Translations under genes and position numbers: made by a program | Shown here: positions 1 to 12,300 of the stretch, one piece after another | Numbering within the stretch: the first letter of the stretch is position 1 | Layout of the letters: each line of letters opens with the position of its first letter | NCBI GenBank assembly: GCA_019055375.1 | Contig: JAHQIW010001423.1 | Span: 248,001 to 312,000, forward strand | DNA length: 64,000 nt | Origin: Parelaphostrongylus tenuis | Lineage: Eukaryota > Nematoda > Chromadorea > Rhabditida > Metastrongylidae | Direction: 5' to 3' | Notes under the pieces: model-generated | Database searches by the model: none | The model's input: the letters and a program-made list of their open reading frames with translations, nothing else | Told to the model about the DNA's origin: nothing

Positions 1-1611
1 TACGCGCAGCCGTTTTAAGTCATGCATATCGACTACTTACACTTTCTCGCGTTTTACTCTTCCACTTCTCATCCAGCTGGGTATAAATGACGAATAACAA
101 GCTTATTTGTAGAGACTCCGTCCATTTGGCTTGCTCCCACAGATACGAAAAGGAAGAAAAGGAAGGACGTCCAAATTACTTTTTCGCTTACCTTCTGCTA
201 GGAGAATCTACGATTACTGTATTGTATCCCTTCATATTTGAGTACTATTATAGAAATCTAGGCACAAGGTGATTATCATAATCAAGCTTTCAACCTATAG
301 GGACAATGCATTTATCGCTTTTTTGGGCTTTAAGTAATTACTCGATAGACTGGGTCTTGCAGGTTTCAAAAGTGCACATGGTTTCTAAAAAACTTTCCCT
401 GATGCAGTGCAGCAGTGAAAATAATATTAAGTTCAAGACTAGACGCATTTTTTGCCGTATTTCCCTTTTCCCTTAGGCTTTCACTAATCAGTCGGCAGCT
501 TAAATCTGAACATTTCCGTTACTGCGCGTGTTTTTGTAAAGACCTTCATAGTTCGTTGTAGCACTGAAAATAGTATTGAGTTCCACACATGGTGTGCAGT
601 TTTTGCTTGGAGAAGGTGTGTGAACGGGATATGGCAACATTCGCAACAAACGGCACCAAAGCGGCTATAGGGTTTGTGCACGGTCCTTAAAAAATTTTAG
701 TAGTAATTAATAGCACCTTCAGGTGATTGTGAAGCCAAGTTTGCTTTTTGAGATCTTTTTCATGGAGCGCTGGAGGGGCTAAAAAAGTATGCGTTTCGTA
801 CTCATAGAACTAAGTTGCTTAGGTTTAGGCTTAGTAGAGGGTCTACATGGCAATGTAGTAAAATAATAAAAGGCTAAGCTGACGTAACGATAGAAAAACT
901 TCTTCAGCAATATCATTACAGAAAGCCTAGAAATCCTACGAAATAGAGCAAGAATTTTTAAATAAATAACGAAAATATTCGCGATAATACGCACCGAGTG
1001 CGAAACTCAGCTTTTTTCCTGTTGCAAAGCAGTAAGAGGGTGTTTTCAGAAAACAAGCAAGGTATTGGAATTATCGAAGTTGGAGCTATCGAATTATTAC
1101 TTATGGTTTGAGGAAAAAACGAAAAATTCCCTCTTCTCCAAGCGGTTGAAAATAGACTGAAGTAACAGACTTGTACCAAAAGTTGTATTTCCATAACAAA
1201 ATGCACCTGAGTAGTCGACAACATGTGACTTTATGATTTGTTACATTTGAAACTCTTTGCCTTCCATGTAGAAAAGTTCAGGATTTTTTATATGAAAATA
1301 CTGTGAGCGATAGCAATCGGATTAGGTTATTACTACTGCACATACACAGAAAACCGTGTTTGAAATCAGTGGAAAGCTTACAAAAATTTTTTAGAGCAAA
1401 AACTTTCGACAAAAAAATTGAGACTAAAATGATTAATCGCTTCGCCCGTCAGACTAAGCATGTAACTACTTGTTAGTGTTTAGAAAGAATTAAAAATGAG
1501 TTGTAACAGAGTGGTTTCTATGGTTTCCATGTTTTCCTCGCTTCTCGGCCGCATTAAGTCACCTGTTGTCGATTGAGTGCTATGGAATTGCAATCAGATT
1601 CTTCACGCTAG
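1..1611. other. No gene seen; degenerate repeat sequence
   Basis: I find no splice-consistent coding exon here. The stretch from about 380 to 1010 has short blocks resembling the inside of the inverted-repeat elements at 2.8 and 30.2 kb (for example GTAGCACTGAAAATA followed by a GAGTTYCACAC-like block), so it is probably an old copy without clear ends. The open frames present are short and low in complexity. Confidence 0.4.
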
Positions 1612-1789
1612 GCCTAACCTTTTTAGTCGTTCTCTCTACTCATCCGGTTCGCTCTCATCCGAAGCGATTAATGACGGCTCCACCTCCACATTCACTAGAG
1701 TGTCTCTTCATTTTGTCACTTCTAAGCCGTCCGACTTCACCTTGGAGAGTCAGAAGATGTTAATGCGACAACATCTCACTTCCTGTTAA
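1612..1789 (+). CDS. Possible coding exon, unrecognised (weak)
   Basis: After an acceptor-like CACGCTAG the frame is open for 58 codons to a TAA and encodes a Ser/Thr-rich peptide containing SLYSSGSLSSEAIND and VSLHFVTSKPSDF. The composition is more protein-like than its neighbours. A possible donor lies inside it (AAGAT/GTTAATG), so it could be an upstream exon of the plus-strand gene that resumes at 6223, but the phases do not join directly. No family is recognised. It may be chance. Confidence 0.2.
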
Positions 1790-2828
1790 TATCCTCCTTT
1801 CGATCGAAACCAGTTAGAACTGGATTTCGAAGTTAAAATATTTCGGCGACTGAATCTTCTTCTCATCACCGTAATGTCATCAGCATAACAGAAAATCATG
1901 GTTTTTTTTTTGAAATCAAAAATTCGATAGTATCTGGTCTTCTAAAAATCGCCGATATAAATGTTGAGATATTGGAAGGATTACATTAGCTTGCTACTTT
2001 TCATAGTTAAGGATTTTCTATCGTACTCCAACATTCGGTGATATTCTCACTGCATTAGTTTCGTACAAAGGATTTAAGATATCAAAACAAAGAGTTCGAT
2101 TATCTGAATGGAATATTTAGGAGTTTCTTTTTTATTGCAAGCAATGACATGTATTTGATGCTCATTCAATTCGTTCACGTGGGCGAAATGTAAATGTCAT
2201 GCCAAAAGTGCTTTTCAGAAGTTTCAAAAAGAATTGAATCTCCTAAATTATTTTCAAGTTTTCTCAATAAAGAATTGCGATAAGAAAAAGCTACAGACGT
2301 TTAATCGGTGATGTGTAGTTACGAAAACAAATATTAGAATTTCATACATTTGCACCCGTCTTGTCTATTCTCTCAAAAATCATTTCATAGATCATATAAA
2401 ATAGATTAAATTAGCCTGGTACCTAAAAAGCTTCAAGAGCCTTTGACTATCCAGTTCTATACTAGAATGGGACCGATCTATGAAAAAATACTTCTCGAAC
2501 TGAAACTTTGACGAGGTCGGTATTTTGAGAGGAGAAGATTTTCCGAATTTTCCTAATTGTGAATGAAAATTCAGTAGGTACATTGAACACGCTACAAAAG
2601 AAACATATAGCGAAAAACCCTAACAATACAAGGAGAAAACGATCGCTAATCATCAGTTTTCATTAAAAAACCTCTAAATTAAATTAGTATTGTCGTGCAA
2701 CGGAAAGATCATCCACAAGAACAAGCAGCTTTGAAAGTCTCTCGATTCATGGCCATAGAATCTTTTTCCGGTACTCATACGTTAAGCCACGATAAATTTA
2801 ATATTGAACTTCATTCGGTGATTAGCTG

Positions 2829-3623
2829 GGAAAGAATTTTTCATAGGGGTGTTAGTAATCATTTGAAAGCATAAATCTCTGGCTAGAGTCATACTTTGTC
2901 GTTTCTTAAAACACCCTTATATAACGCCGGTAAATTCAAAATAAAGGTTTATTTCACACGATCACGCGTTTTTTTTTTCTCACCTCGAGTATATTTCGCT
3001 GGACAAAACTTCTTTCTTATTCGATAGCGCATGTTTCGAGAAACTCAAAAATCTGTTTGCTTTTGGAAAGGCTTTATCAATAGCGCTGTATGAGAAAGAA
3101 AATATTTGTGTTTTACACCTCGTCAGACAGACGTCTTTCTTTAAATTATTAGTAGTTTTTCGATGGCTTAAGTTTGAGTGATTCCAATGACGTGCTTATT
3201 TTCTGGAAACATCGTTTCAGTGTAGCGTAAGGGAAAATAAGATCGAGTTTCGCTTCTTCGGCAAGCTTGTTTGCCGGCTAACCCACAGACTTGGGGGCGA
3301 GGTGACCGATCGATCCCTTGAACACATTAGACAAGTGGGGTGCAACTTGCTTTCAACTGAAGCTTTTTCTCCGTTTTGAAAGAAACTCTATATTGAATGA
3401 TTAACTTAAATACTACGATATTTTCTGTGCACGCTTATCTGCTTTTCGTGCTTCCCACGGATTGCACGCGTGAGAAAAATGAAACGCGCTCCGGGGTTTT
3501 AAAACATATTTTAAATACCACAGCGTCATAAAAAGGCTTTTCTGAAAGACGGCCACTCACGGCTCTAGCAGAGATTAAGGCTTTCGAATGATTACTAACA
3601 CTCCTATGAAAAATTCTTGTCCG
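2829..3623. mobile_element. Non-autonomous inverted-repeat element (about 0.8 kb)
   Basis: The two ends are imperfect inverted repeats of about 50 bp. The left end reads GAATTTTTCATAGGGGTGTT and the reverse complement of the right end reads GAATTTTTCATAGGAGTGTT, both followed by AGTAATCATT and a GAAAGC block. There is no transposase reading frame inside. A second element with the same ends is at 30221-30853, and part of one at 61490-62095. This is a MITE-like family; the superfamily cannot be assigned because target-site duplications are not clear. Confidence 0.75.
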
Positions 3624-3939
3624 TGAATGAGATAGAATTATCATTTATTGCCGTTTAACATATAAGTGCCTTTTTTCTTACGGCCCGAACACAATTTAGA
3701 AAAGCTTTATCGTAATTAACTCTATTGTTCTCTTTTTAATCTAAAGTGAGTTCTCTATTCATATCAAATAACATGCGTTATCCTGAGACATCTCGTCGAG
3801 TGGGCGTTTAGCCTAATTTTATGAAAGAGGGCAAGCAGCATAAATGCCGAAATATTCAACCGTTATTTATGGTCATATCGATGCCTTGTTCAAAAAAAGC
3901 CACAACTTGATTCTTCGAATGGTTTGGAAATTGGAGGGC

Positions 3940-4165
3940 TTGTGGCCGAATGGCTAACGATGCTCGGCGTGGCCCTCCGGGTTGATCTCTCAGCCCCTAC
4001 CACTGTCCGGAAATCAGCAATAAACGCCTTGCGAAACGCCTCAGTCCGATTTACCTCGTGAACTGTAAGGAGATGTGCTCAGCCAGTGTGCTGTGGCGCT
4101 CATGATGAAGGCATACTCAATCAAGCAACGAACGCAGAAGTTTAACTGAATGCTTGAAGTCCTCG
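3940..4165 (+). repeat. tRNA-like (SINE-type) repeat, possible
   Basis: The start, TGTGGCCGAATGGCTAACG, resembles a Pol III box A as in tRNA genes, and GGGTTGATCTC about 35 bases on resembles a box B. It does not fold as an intact tRNA. The following 170 bases contain no open frame. It is probably a tRNA-derived SINE, different in body from the family at 58.6 kb. Confidence 0.4.
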
Positions 4166-6222
4166 GACTCGCCCCATGGTAAAAAATTCAAAACAAGTCA
4201 AATAAAATGATTGAGTGAAATATTGGAAAATAGGGAACGGTAGGTTGAGAGCAAGTGGATGCTTCAAGGGTGTGCTAGGGCGCTAGTTTAATTTTCGTCC
4301 CTACGGTGTTGTCAGTCCCCATTTTTGTGACGGAATGGTCTCAATTTACAAAATAAAATGCAAACTTGGTCACTTACCTCTTCGAATGCCACCATTCAAA
4401 GCAGTTCTGTGATTCATGCTTCGAATAATTAACTAAAATGCTTATGTTGATGCATGTATTCTGGCAAGTTTGATTTGAACCTTTCTTGACTACTGCTTAT
4501 TTTCCCTCTAATTATCTACGATTCTAAGGTTTTAGGTATTTTTCTCTTAGAGCGTTTTTTCTCAAATGGCACTATCGAATGCTATTCAGTAATCTTTAAT
4601 AAAGTCATCATGATATAAAAAGTCATCTCAAAGTTTTTTTAAAAATTACATTGTCATACGTAATGAAGCAGTCAGGCGACGTCGTCCTTAGTACGCCTCC
4701 TTCCCTACCGTAACTGGCGCGTGGTACGACGTAGACAATCAACCTCCTTTAAAAGAACAAGACAACTCCCTGAGGATCAGCATGCTACTATTGCTCTTAC
4801 GCCCCCGAACTAATCGGGTTTTTACGAAACACCACAAAAACAAATTCGAGCCGGAACTAAACCGAAACACGTGACGTCTTCGGAAACAATTCATTGTTCA
4901 ATTTTTGAAACACAAAAACAGATTAATTTAACTAATGTGCCAAGTAACTTCTGTTCTTTCCAAAAAGCCAGCCAAGTAAGAGATTGAAAACAGAATGAAA
5001 TTTTGCACATCCTTTCAGATATGAGCGCTTTATTTGCAGATTAATAGGTTTTCTAATGAATAGTTTTTTATTTAATTATAATATTAGGACGAGCACAATC
5101 TACTTTTTGATCTCTTTGGAGTTTTATCGCTGTGTTCGCCTTCACCACCTAGTGGTCAATCTAAGATTACCCACAGGCAATCCAGAATGCTAAAATGTTA
5201 GAAGGCTGTTAGCTGAGTCTTTTTTGTATCATTACAATCAATAGAGCTCCAATTGATGACTTATCATTAGAGAATCAAACTTACTCTCAAATGCTCCTTT
5301 TTCTCATCAAAATGCTTTCTCTTTACACTACTCCACTGCAGCAATTGAACAGAAAATATCGGTGAGAACGAGTGGAACGCTCGAGGGAAACGATAGCTGA
5401 TTTTGATACAATTTACTCGTATCAAGCTAGTTTCTTGAATTTTATTTACACGATAATCACTTATGTAAACCCTTCAATTCTGGTGCTTGGTTCGGCTGCT
5501 GCTTAAAGGCGATCGTCTTCTCCATTAATGCCTTTGAATTCCAGTTAAGTCAATTTATTCCGACATGCAGATATACCAGGTATAGAATCTCCCCACTTGG
5601 ACCACAGGTGGTGAAATATTCCAGGCAAGTCGGATACCTATTTTCCGATCCCGGAGGGATGGGAGGTTCCTCGAACTTGATGCCGGGTCATGCCGGCGGG
5701 TCGTGATGAAGATCATCATACTACCGCTGCACTTCTCGCCCTCACCTGAAGCTCTACTTAATTAAATCCTAGCGGGTGTTTTTTCCTTTCTTTTCATACT
5801 CTAATAATTGAGTTCTGTTGAGCAAAAAATATTCCGACTCATTCTGCTGCAATTAAATTTGATTGTGAGGTATAAAGTACATTCTAAGAACGGTATGCAA
5901 ACACATTTTATAAAAAAAGAAACAGCTGTTCGTGCTCTATGAAAGGTCCACTGATTGCAGCGATGTCATAAGCTTTTTTTTCGAAACGACATTTCAAAAA
6001 TAGATTGACATCATTATTTCCAAGAAAGTAATTTTTGAGCTTTCTGTTCAGTAATCGTTCAGTCCGTTTGACAGATTTAGAAATCACTGTGTTTTGTACA
6101 TTTCTACATATACATTATCTTTCCTTGCGATGCACATCTTTATGTATCTAGCTGTCTCCTTTCATTGGCAATAAAACCATTTAGCATTCTTATTATGCTT
6201 TGAAAATTTTATTACATTGCAG
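4166..6222. other. No gene seen upstream of the 6.2-kb exon
   Basis: AT-rich sequence without splice-bounded open frames that I can support. A GC-richer block at about 5560-5770 looks like another diverged dispersed repeat. Any 5' exons of the plus-strand gene should lie here or further left, but none was found with matching phase. Confidence 0.4.
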
Positions 6223-6329
6223 GCAACCGAAGAAGTGGTTGATTCTGCTTGTGGTGTTGAAGAGGCGATGTCGGAAACATTAGCTCTGATTGGCTTCGTC
6301 GCCATCGATAATCCAAAGGGCAGCTACAG
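6223..6329 (+). CDS. Exon A of the unrecognised gene
   Basis: Acceptor ATTACATTGCAG, phase 0 entry, 35 codons plus two bases, donor TACAG/GTTTGT. It encodes an acidic start (ATEEVVDSACGVEEAM) and then ALIGFVAIDNPKGSY. The last codon is completed by the A that opens the 9151 exon, giving Arg. The incoming phase 0 means at least one exon lies upstream. Confidence 0.7.
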
Positions 6330-9300
6330 GTTTGTTGAAATTTTGCTTTTCAATGGATGTCTCGATGCTATTTCTTCTCAAATGCAACTAGTTCATAAAA
6401 CCTCGTAATAAAGATTCAATAGTGTTAAAGAGAACGTTCGAACCATTTCTAAGTTGGCGCACTAGTTGTCTTACGTACGCCATTTTACACGTTTGATTCT
6501 GACATTCACTGTGCGATCACAGCTTTTGTTGCACTTATATCGTTCGCTCGCATCCATTCATCATTCATGAATGCTTCGGTGTGTGTGTGTTCGCCTGCTG
6601 CTTCATGATTATTCCATTGTTTGCGGATGTAGTTGAGCACTGCTTGAATGAACTCTTCCTGGGTTCTTGAATAACCAGATTAGAGCTTTTTCTCTCAGAG
6701 TGCAGAAAAAAAAATATTTTCAAGCAATCTTAGTTTGAATTTCCTTATTCAGAGGAGATAAGAAGCTTAGTGAAATCGAACTGAGTCGCGGTTTAACAGA
6801 ATTCAACCCTAGCATTCACTAGTTTTATCGCTGAACCTGTGTGCGGTATTTCAATTTACAGTACATCCTATCGCCTAGCGTAGTAATTCAAGTTCAGTGC
6901 GAGGTTAACATAGCCAGATAATATCTCCAAGAGCGAACCAATGGGAAGAATCGCCGCTATCCTGGATGAAATTCAGCGGTGTATGATCGCCCTCGATTCT
7001 AGTTAGGAAGACGGCCTACACTGATAGCCTGCGAAAGTCCTGAAATTCGTTTCTCCTTTGTCATTGAAATAATATTGTCAAAACAGCAGTATGCCAGTGT
7101 AGTGGGTATTCTGTTTGAGCAGCCGCGAATCCTCGTAATGGCCATGCAGATGTGCAGTTCAAAGTAACTATTGTCTTTGTTCCGGAGTGTTAAGGGCCAG
7201 TAATAATCACTAGCGTTTAATAACTGCATAACATCAAACATTGTTGTTTGTGCATCTAGGATTTTGTTTAGAATTTGCTCCTTTTTTGCTAATTTGAATT
7301 ACATAATACTCATGGAGCCAGAAACTTCTAATCGATTTATCTCTTTCCATATATTGATAATTAAATACAGACCTATAGAAGCAAATTGATCCTATAAAGT
7401 TTCACGAACAACACTTCACTCTGGAATTCTTTTACTTGTTTTTTCAATCGAAGATCATGAAGGTCAATATAAACTTGCAATGGGGATGCACAAAAATTTT
7501 GAAAATGTGTTACACTTTATTATCTGTGCATTTGGTTGTCTTCATTCCGAATATTAGTATATATTTTAATATTCGAAGGCATCCAGAAACATGAATAGTC
7601 AACTTGCAAAATCTCCATTATGCCTCGCTTGTGCATTTGCCAAAGTTTGCTGAAAATCCTCGGTGTAGAGGGATAAAGGATAGAGCTTTCGGTGTTGACC
7701 AGTCCCGTGAGGGATGTGCCATGCGTTCATCCACAAATTTTGCTTCCTTTGAGGTGATCAAATGTATATCTGGCCTTTATGAGGACTCGCGGTGGTCTAC
7801 GGAAATATCAAGTCAGTGCTGTTTATCCTCCTAGGGAGGTCTGGCACCAATTTACCAATCCCGTAAGGATGGAAGGTTTTGTGAAGTATGAGCGTGACAT
7901 CGAACTATCGACCTTTTGCGCGGCGCAGAGCACCTGAAATCTTTTTTATTTACTTAAGCACTTTATTTGATTCGTCATCACAGTGTTTTTTTTTCACTCT
8001 GCGGATCCGGTACTTCTAGCATTCAAATCGTTTTTCGTCTTCTTCTTGAACGGCACAGAATACTGCTAGAGCGACTATCCTTGTAATCTTGAGAATTTTC
8101 TTGCTGCTGCATTTCATGGGACGTTGTTGTTGGCTGCCGGAGAGAAGTGCGGGTGGAGCTCGACTCCACGCACGCCGTAACCAAGATCACAATCACGCGG
8201 CCAGCACCTGGAATCACTACACCAAATGCGTTCTTCATGCTCAGTATCACCTGTATCACCTGTCGTCCCGTTGATCGTCGAGTGACTCGAGCGGGTACCA
8301 GCAACTCTTCCATTTTTCCCTATCGCGTGCAAGAGTAGCCCAATGGGACCTCCTTGCTCTAGGAATTCGCTGAGCATCATATCTTTCTTCCATCGCTTTC
8401 GTGAAGAAATCGGACCAACGGGTCAGTGGTCTTCCTTTAGAGCGCTTGATGTCCCGAAGAATCCAGTCGGTAACGGCTCTCGTCCATCGGTTGTCGTTGA
8501 AGCGCATCACGTGTCCGGCCCACCTTATTTTCGATATCCTGGCGTGTAGAACGGCGTCTCTGATTTTCGATCGTTGACGTAGGTCGGAAGTTCGGATCCT
8601 TTGTCTCATTTGCGAAATACGAGATACTCCTAGCATCGACCTTTCGACTGCGCGTTCGATAACGGCAAGTGATCTTTCATCCTGCTTACGTAGCGACCAG
8701 GTTTCTGCTGCATACGTTAGGGCAGGGATAATTGTCGAGTCGAAAAGGTGGGCACGGAGTCGGATGTTCTTTGTCCTCTTCACTACATCTTCGATGCTCT
8801 TAAACGTTCCCCAAGCCGCTCGTTTCCTCCTGCTCAACTCTGGGGCTAGGTCGTTCATCATGTTGATTTCACGACCTAGATAGATGTAACTGAAGCATTC
8901 GGAAATTGTCGTTCCGTTGAGCGTGAATGGGGCATTAGAAAACCCATCCTCATGCTCAGTATATACGGTGGTAATAACCGGTTCACTCAGCGGACACAGC
9001 GAATTATCACAACTATGTAGTAAATGTAACTGCACTAGAAAGACGCAAATAATTCGTCTCAAATAGTGGAATCATTTTCTCTCTATATGAAGAAGGACGA
9101 TTTAGCCGTTGTAAGAGAGTCTCTACGAAATAAGAGAGTGTTTATTGCAGATTTGCAACCGAGGATCCTGCCTATGAGAAAGCGATCGCCGAGTGCTGCG
9201 TGATCAAGGAGAGCACGTCGTTCAGCAACGGAATCCTTCTGAAATGCGTGGATAAACAACGTAAACCACTTTATCATTTAGAGGATCTTATCCGCTTATT

Positions 9301-12300
9301 TGTATTGACAATAATGTTCCATTCATGTTAGTCAGTTTTTATCGAATTATATCAGTTTTGGCATGAGAAGTCGTCTAATGGCATCATTTTTGCTCTACCT
9401 GTCTTTATTCAGTCTTAGTCCTATGCTAAATGTACATCAGTTCCAGTAAGTACGGTATGTCTTGCTAATTTAAAAAGTAGAAAACTTACTTTCGTGATCA
9501 TCAAGGGCACATGTAGACGCAGTTGAACGGACATGCAGACAAACCATTCGCTTGAAGTACATCGTTTCCTGTGAGAAAAAGGAAAAAAATAGTTTTCGTT
9601 CCACAATAATACTCATTGAGATAAAGAAGAAGCAAAACTATTCACTTGAGATCCTATTTCCGGATACCTACGCATTAGACTTTTTTACAGACCTCACATA
9701 GAGCAATAAATAATCTAAATACAAATCTTGATCCTATCATGATGTCTGATATGGTAGTTATACAGTGCTATCCACGTGTCACATTACGGCCTCATCATTA
9801 GCACGATGCATTTTGGGTTAGGCAATTCCTTGCGGTGGATATACCCCTACATATCAAGAAACTGACGCCGAATAAACAAATCACCACATGTCAGGTGATA
9901 AAGTCCCCCGACATTGCAGTGACCACCAGTCGGCAGGTCATGGCTGGTAAAATGTATATTCCATGTAAAAAAATTATCACCTAACATGCGTTGATTTGAA
10001 ATGATTCGGCGTCGATTACTTTCTATGTGGGAATATAGTCCCCTGTAAGGGATAGGCTGAACTGAAAGGCACCGTGCTACTAATGAGGCCGAAACACGTG
10101 TCTAGCACTGTATAAGTGCCATATCAGACTTTATGATGGGCGCACGACATGTATGTTATCAAATTATATATCGTTTTCAATTAGATGGTGAACAAGGTTT
10201 CACGTCAAATTTATGCGCTCTCCTTTTGAGAACAATATGGTGTACATTTTTGAAACGTAAAGATTGCGGGTAGGGTTTTCCTTGAAATAACACAAGTGAT
10301 TATCGTTTGAGCTTTGCAAGTGAAATTATATAGATATTACGGAACTCATTGAGGAATCTGTTGAATTTCCTTTTATCTTTCTGCGTAACTGCGAGCAGAA
10401 ACCAGAGGTGACAGGAAACGGAATCGGGTTTTTGCATGTCGCAGTTTTGCATAGAACTTGGAAATCAGATTCGAGCTTTTTTCTTACAATCGTGAGTGAA
10501 AGGATATGAATTCACTATCTGTTGCTTTATCGTATTTTATTCCTTAGTGGTCAAAACTCAAAAAGAATCGTGAATGTTCCAGCACTTTTCCCATCTTACT
10601 GCTTTCCTAGTTCTTCAAGGAAACTTACTTGCAGTGTTCTCACAAGTGCTATACAACAGGAGTTCCCAATTTTTATTTCACTTGCACATAAATGGTCTCT
10701 AAAACAGTGATAATTCATGCCAGAGTTTAATTTCCGCTGAACCCCAGATGAAAATATTAACCTTTTTCTCAGCTTGGGAGTCTCACTTTTTAGTGAAATT
10801 CTTTCCGCTGAACATTACAGTGATCTGGAAGCATGTCCACTCACAATATGGATATTAACTATCAAGAGAACTATTATACCTTGCATTTCAAGTGTTTCCT
10901 GAGGTCGCGCTCACGTTTCAATTTACCTGACACTTTTTTGTGTGCCATGCTTGTAGTCTATATGGGCACTTACCCAGTGCAACCACACGTGTTTCGGCCT
11001 TGCAGCCTCGTCAATTGCACGGTGCCTTTTCGTTCAATCAGTTCCTCGAGGATCTAACCTTTACATAGAGGAGTCGACGACGAACGTGGTTTTAAGAAAC
11101 ACTCGAAACGAAAGGTATGATATTTTAAGACTTTAGCCATGAGCAATCGAGTGTACAACATTGTTCGTTCGATGATTTTATCACTTATCGGTGCGTGTTA
11201 GACGTTCGTCGTCAACACCTCTATGTAAGGAATAGATACCTAGAGAACAGATTGGGCGAAAGGTCATCATGTAAGTGAAGAGGCTGCAAGGCCGAAACAC
11301 GTGTATTACACTGTATAAGTGCCTAGAACAGAACACGCGCAAGGAAAAAAAATTACTATCAGACCTATAAAGAACTGTTTGAAATCGGTCTCAAAGCTAA
11401 TTTATAAGGAAAGAAATTGGCTTCCTTTGCTCTATACCACTTAATGCGTTCGTCCGAAAGATAATGAAACTACTAAGCGATTTTGTTTAGTTCTCTAGAT
11501 GTAAATTCTTCAAAAACAAACTATGTTGAATAAAAATGGCTTACTCATAATAAGTTTCGATTTGATCTCATTAACACATATATTTGCGCGTTTTTGAAGC
11601 CTTTCCTGTAAATTAACAAGTTTTTGTGACGGTACTCTTTCAGCGTTATTCCCCTATCTCCACTTTTCTCAATTTCAATCGTCCGATCGGTTCAAAGGTC
11701 TGCACGAAATCGAAGAATTGATCAAGGCATGTCACGTAAATACAAGCAGCCTATTCGGTATGTCTATTTTTCAGTGAATAACAAAAGATAGGGAATAATC
11801 CTTATCAGATACAGAATGTGCCACCCGTTCCATAGTAACTGGTACGGTGAATATAATGTATGATTTTTGAAAAACATAATCAAAGTTCGTCAATTATCAG
11901 CAGTACAGCTTTGCATAGTTTGCGACTCGTATGAGAAAGTATTCTTGAAAAGCCTCATAATTTGGAATATCGGCAGAATTTCTTTTCAATTGAAAAATGA
12001 TGTCTTTTCAAACGTTCTTCAAACACCTTTTCGCAGAATTTCTTGTCTTTGTGAAAAACAGCAACTTTTTTTTGAATGCAAGATCTTCTTTAGGCGAATT
12101 AATAATTTTTTAACAACCCCGTTTCTCCTTATCAAGAAAACGCAAACACGTTGATAAGTGACGAGGTTAATATGCGCAAATTTCTCGATATCAAAGGCCG
12201 CTGTCATAACATGGAAACTGCACATGAAAAATCTGCGACTTTGAGCATGGATATATCTATCGGTCATTACGTATTTCAAATGACAATTATGCATAAAATG

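Noticed and set aside
7604..7834. 76-codon frame with CISGLYEDSRWSTE
   Set aside because: Similar frames recur at 58637 and 15996 because they are translations of the SINE-like repeat.
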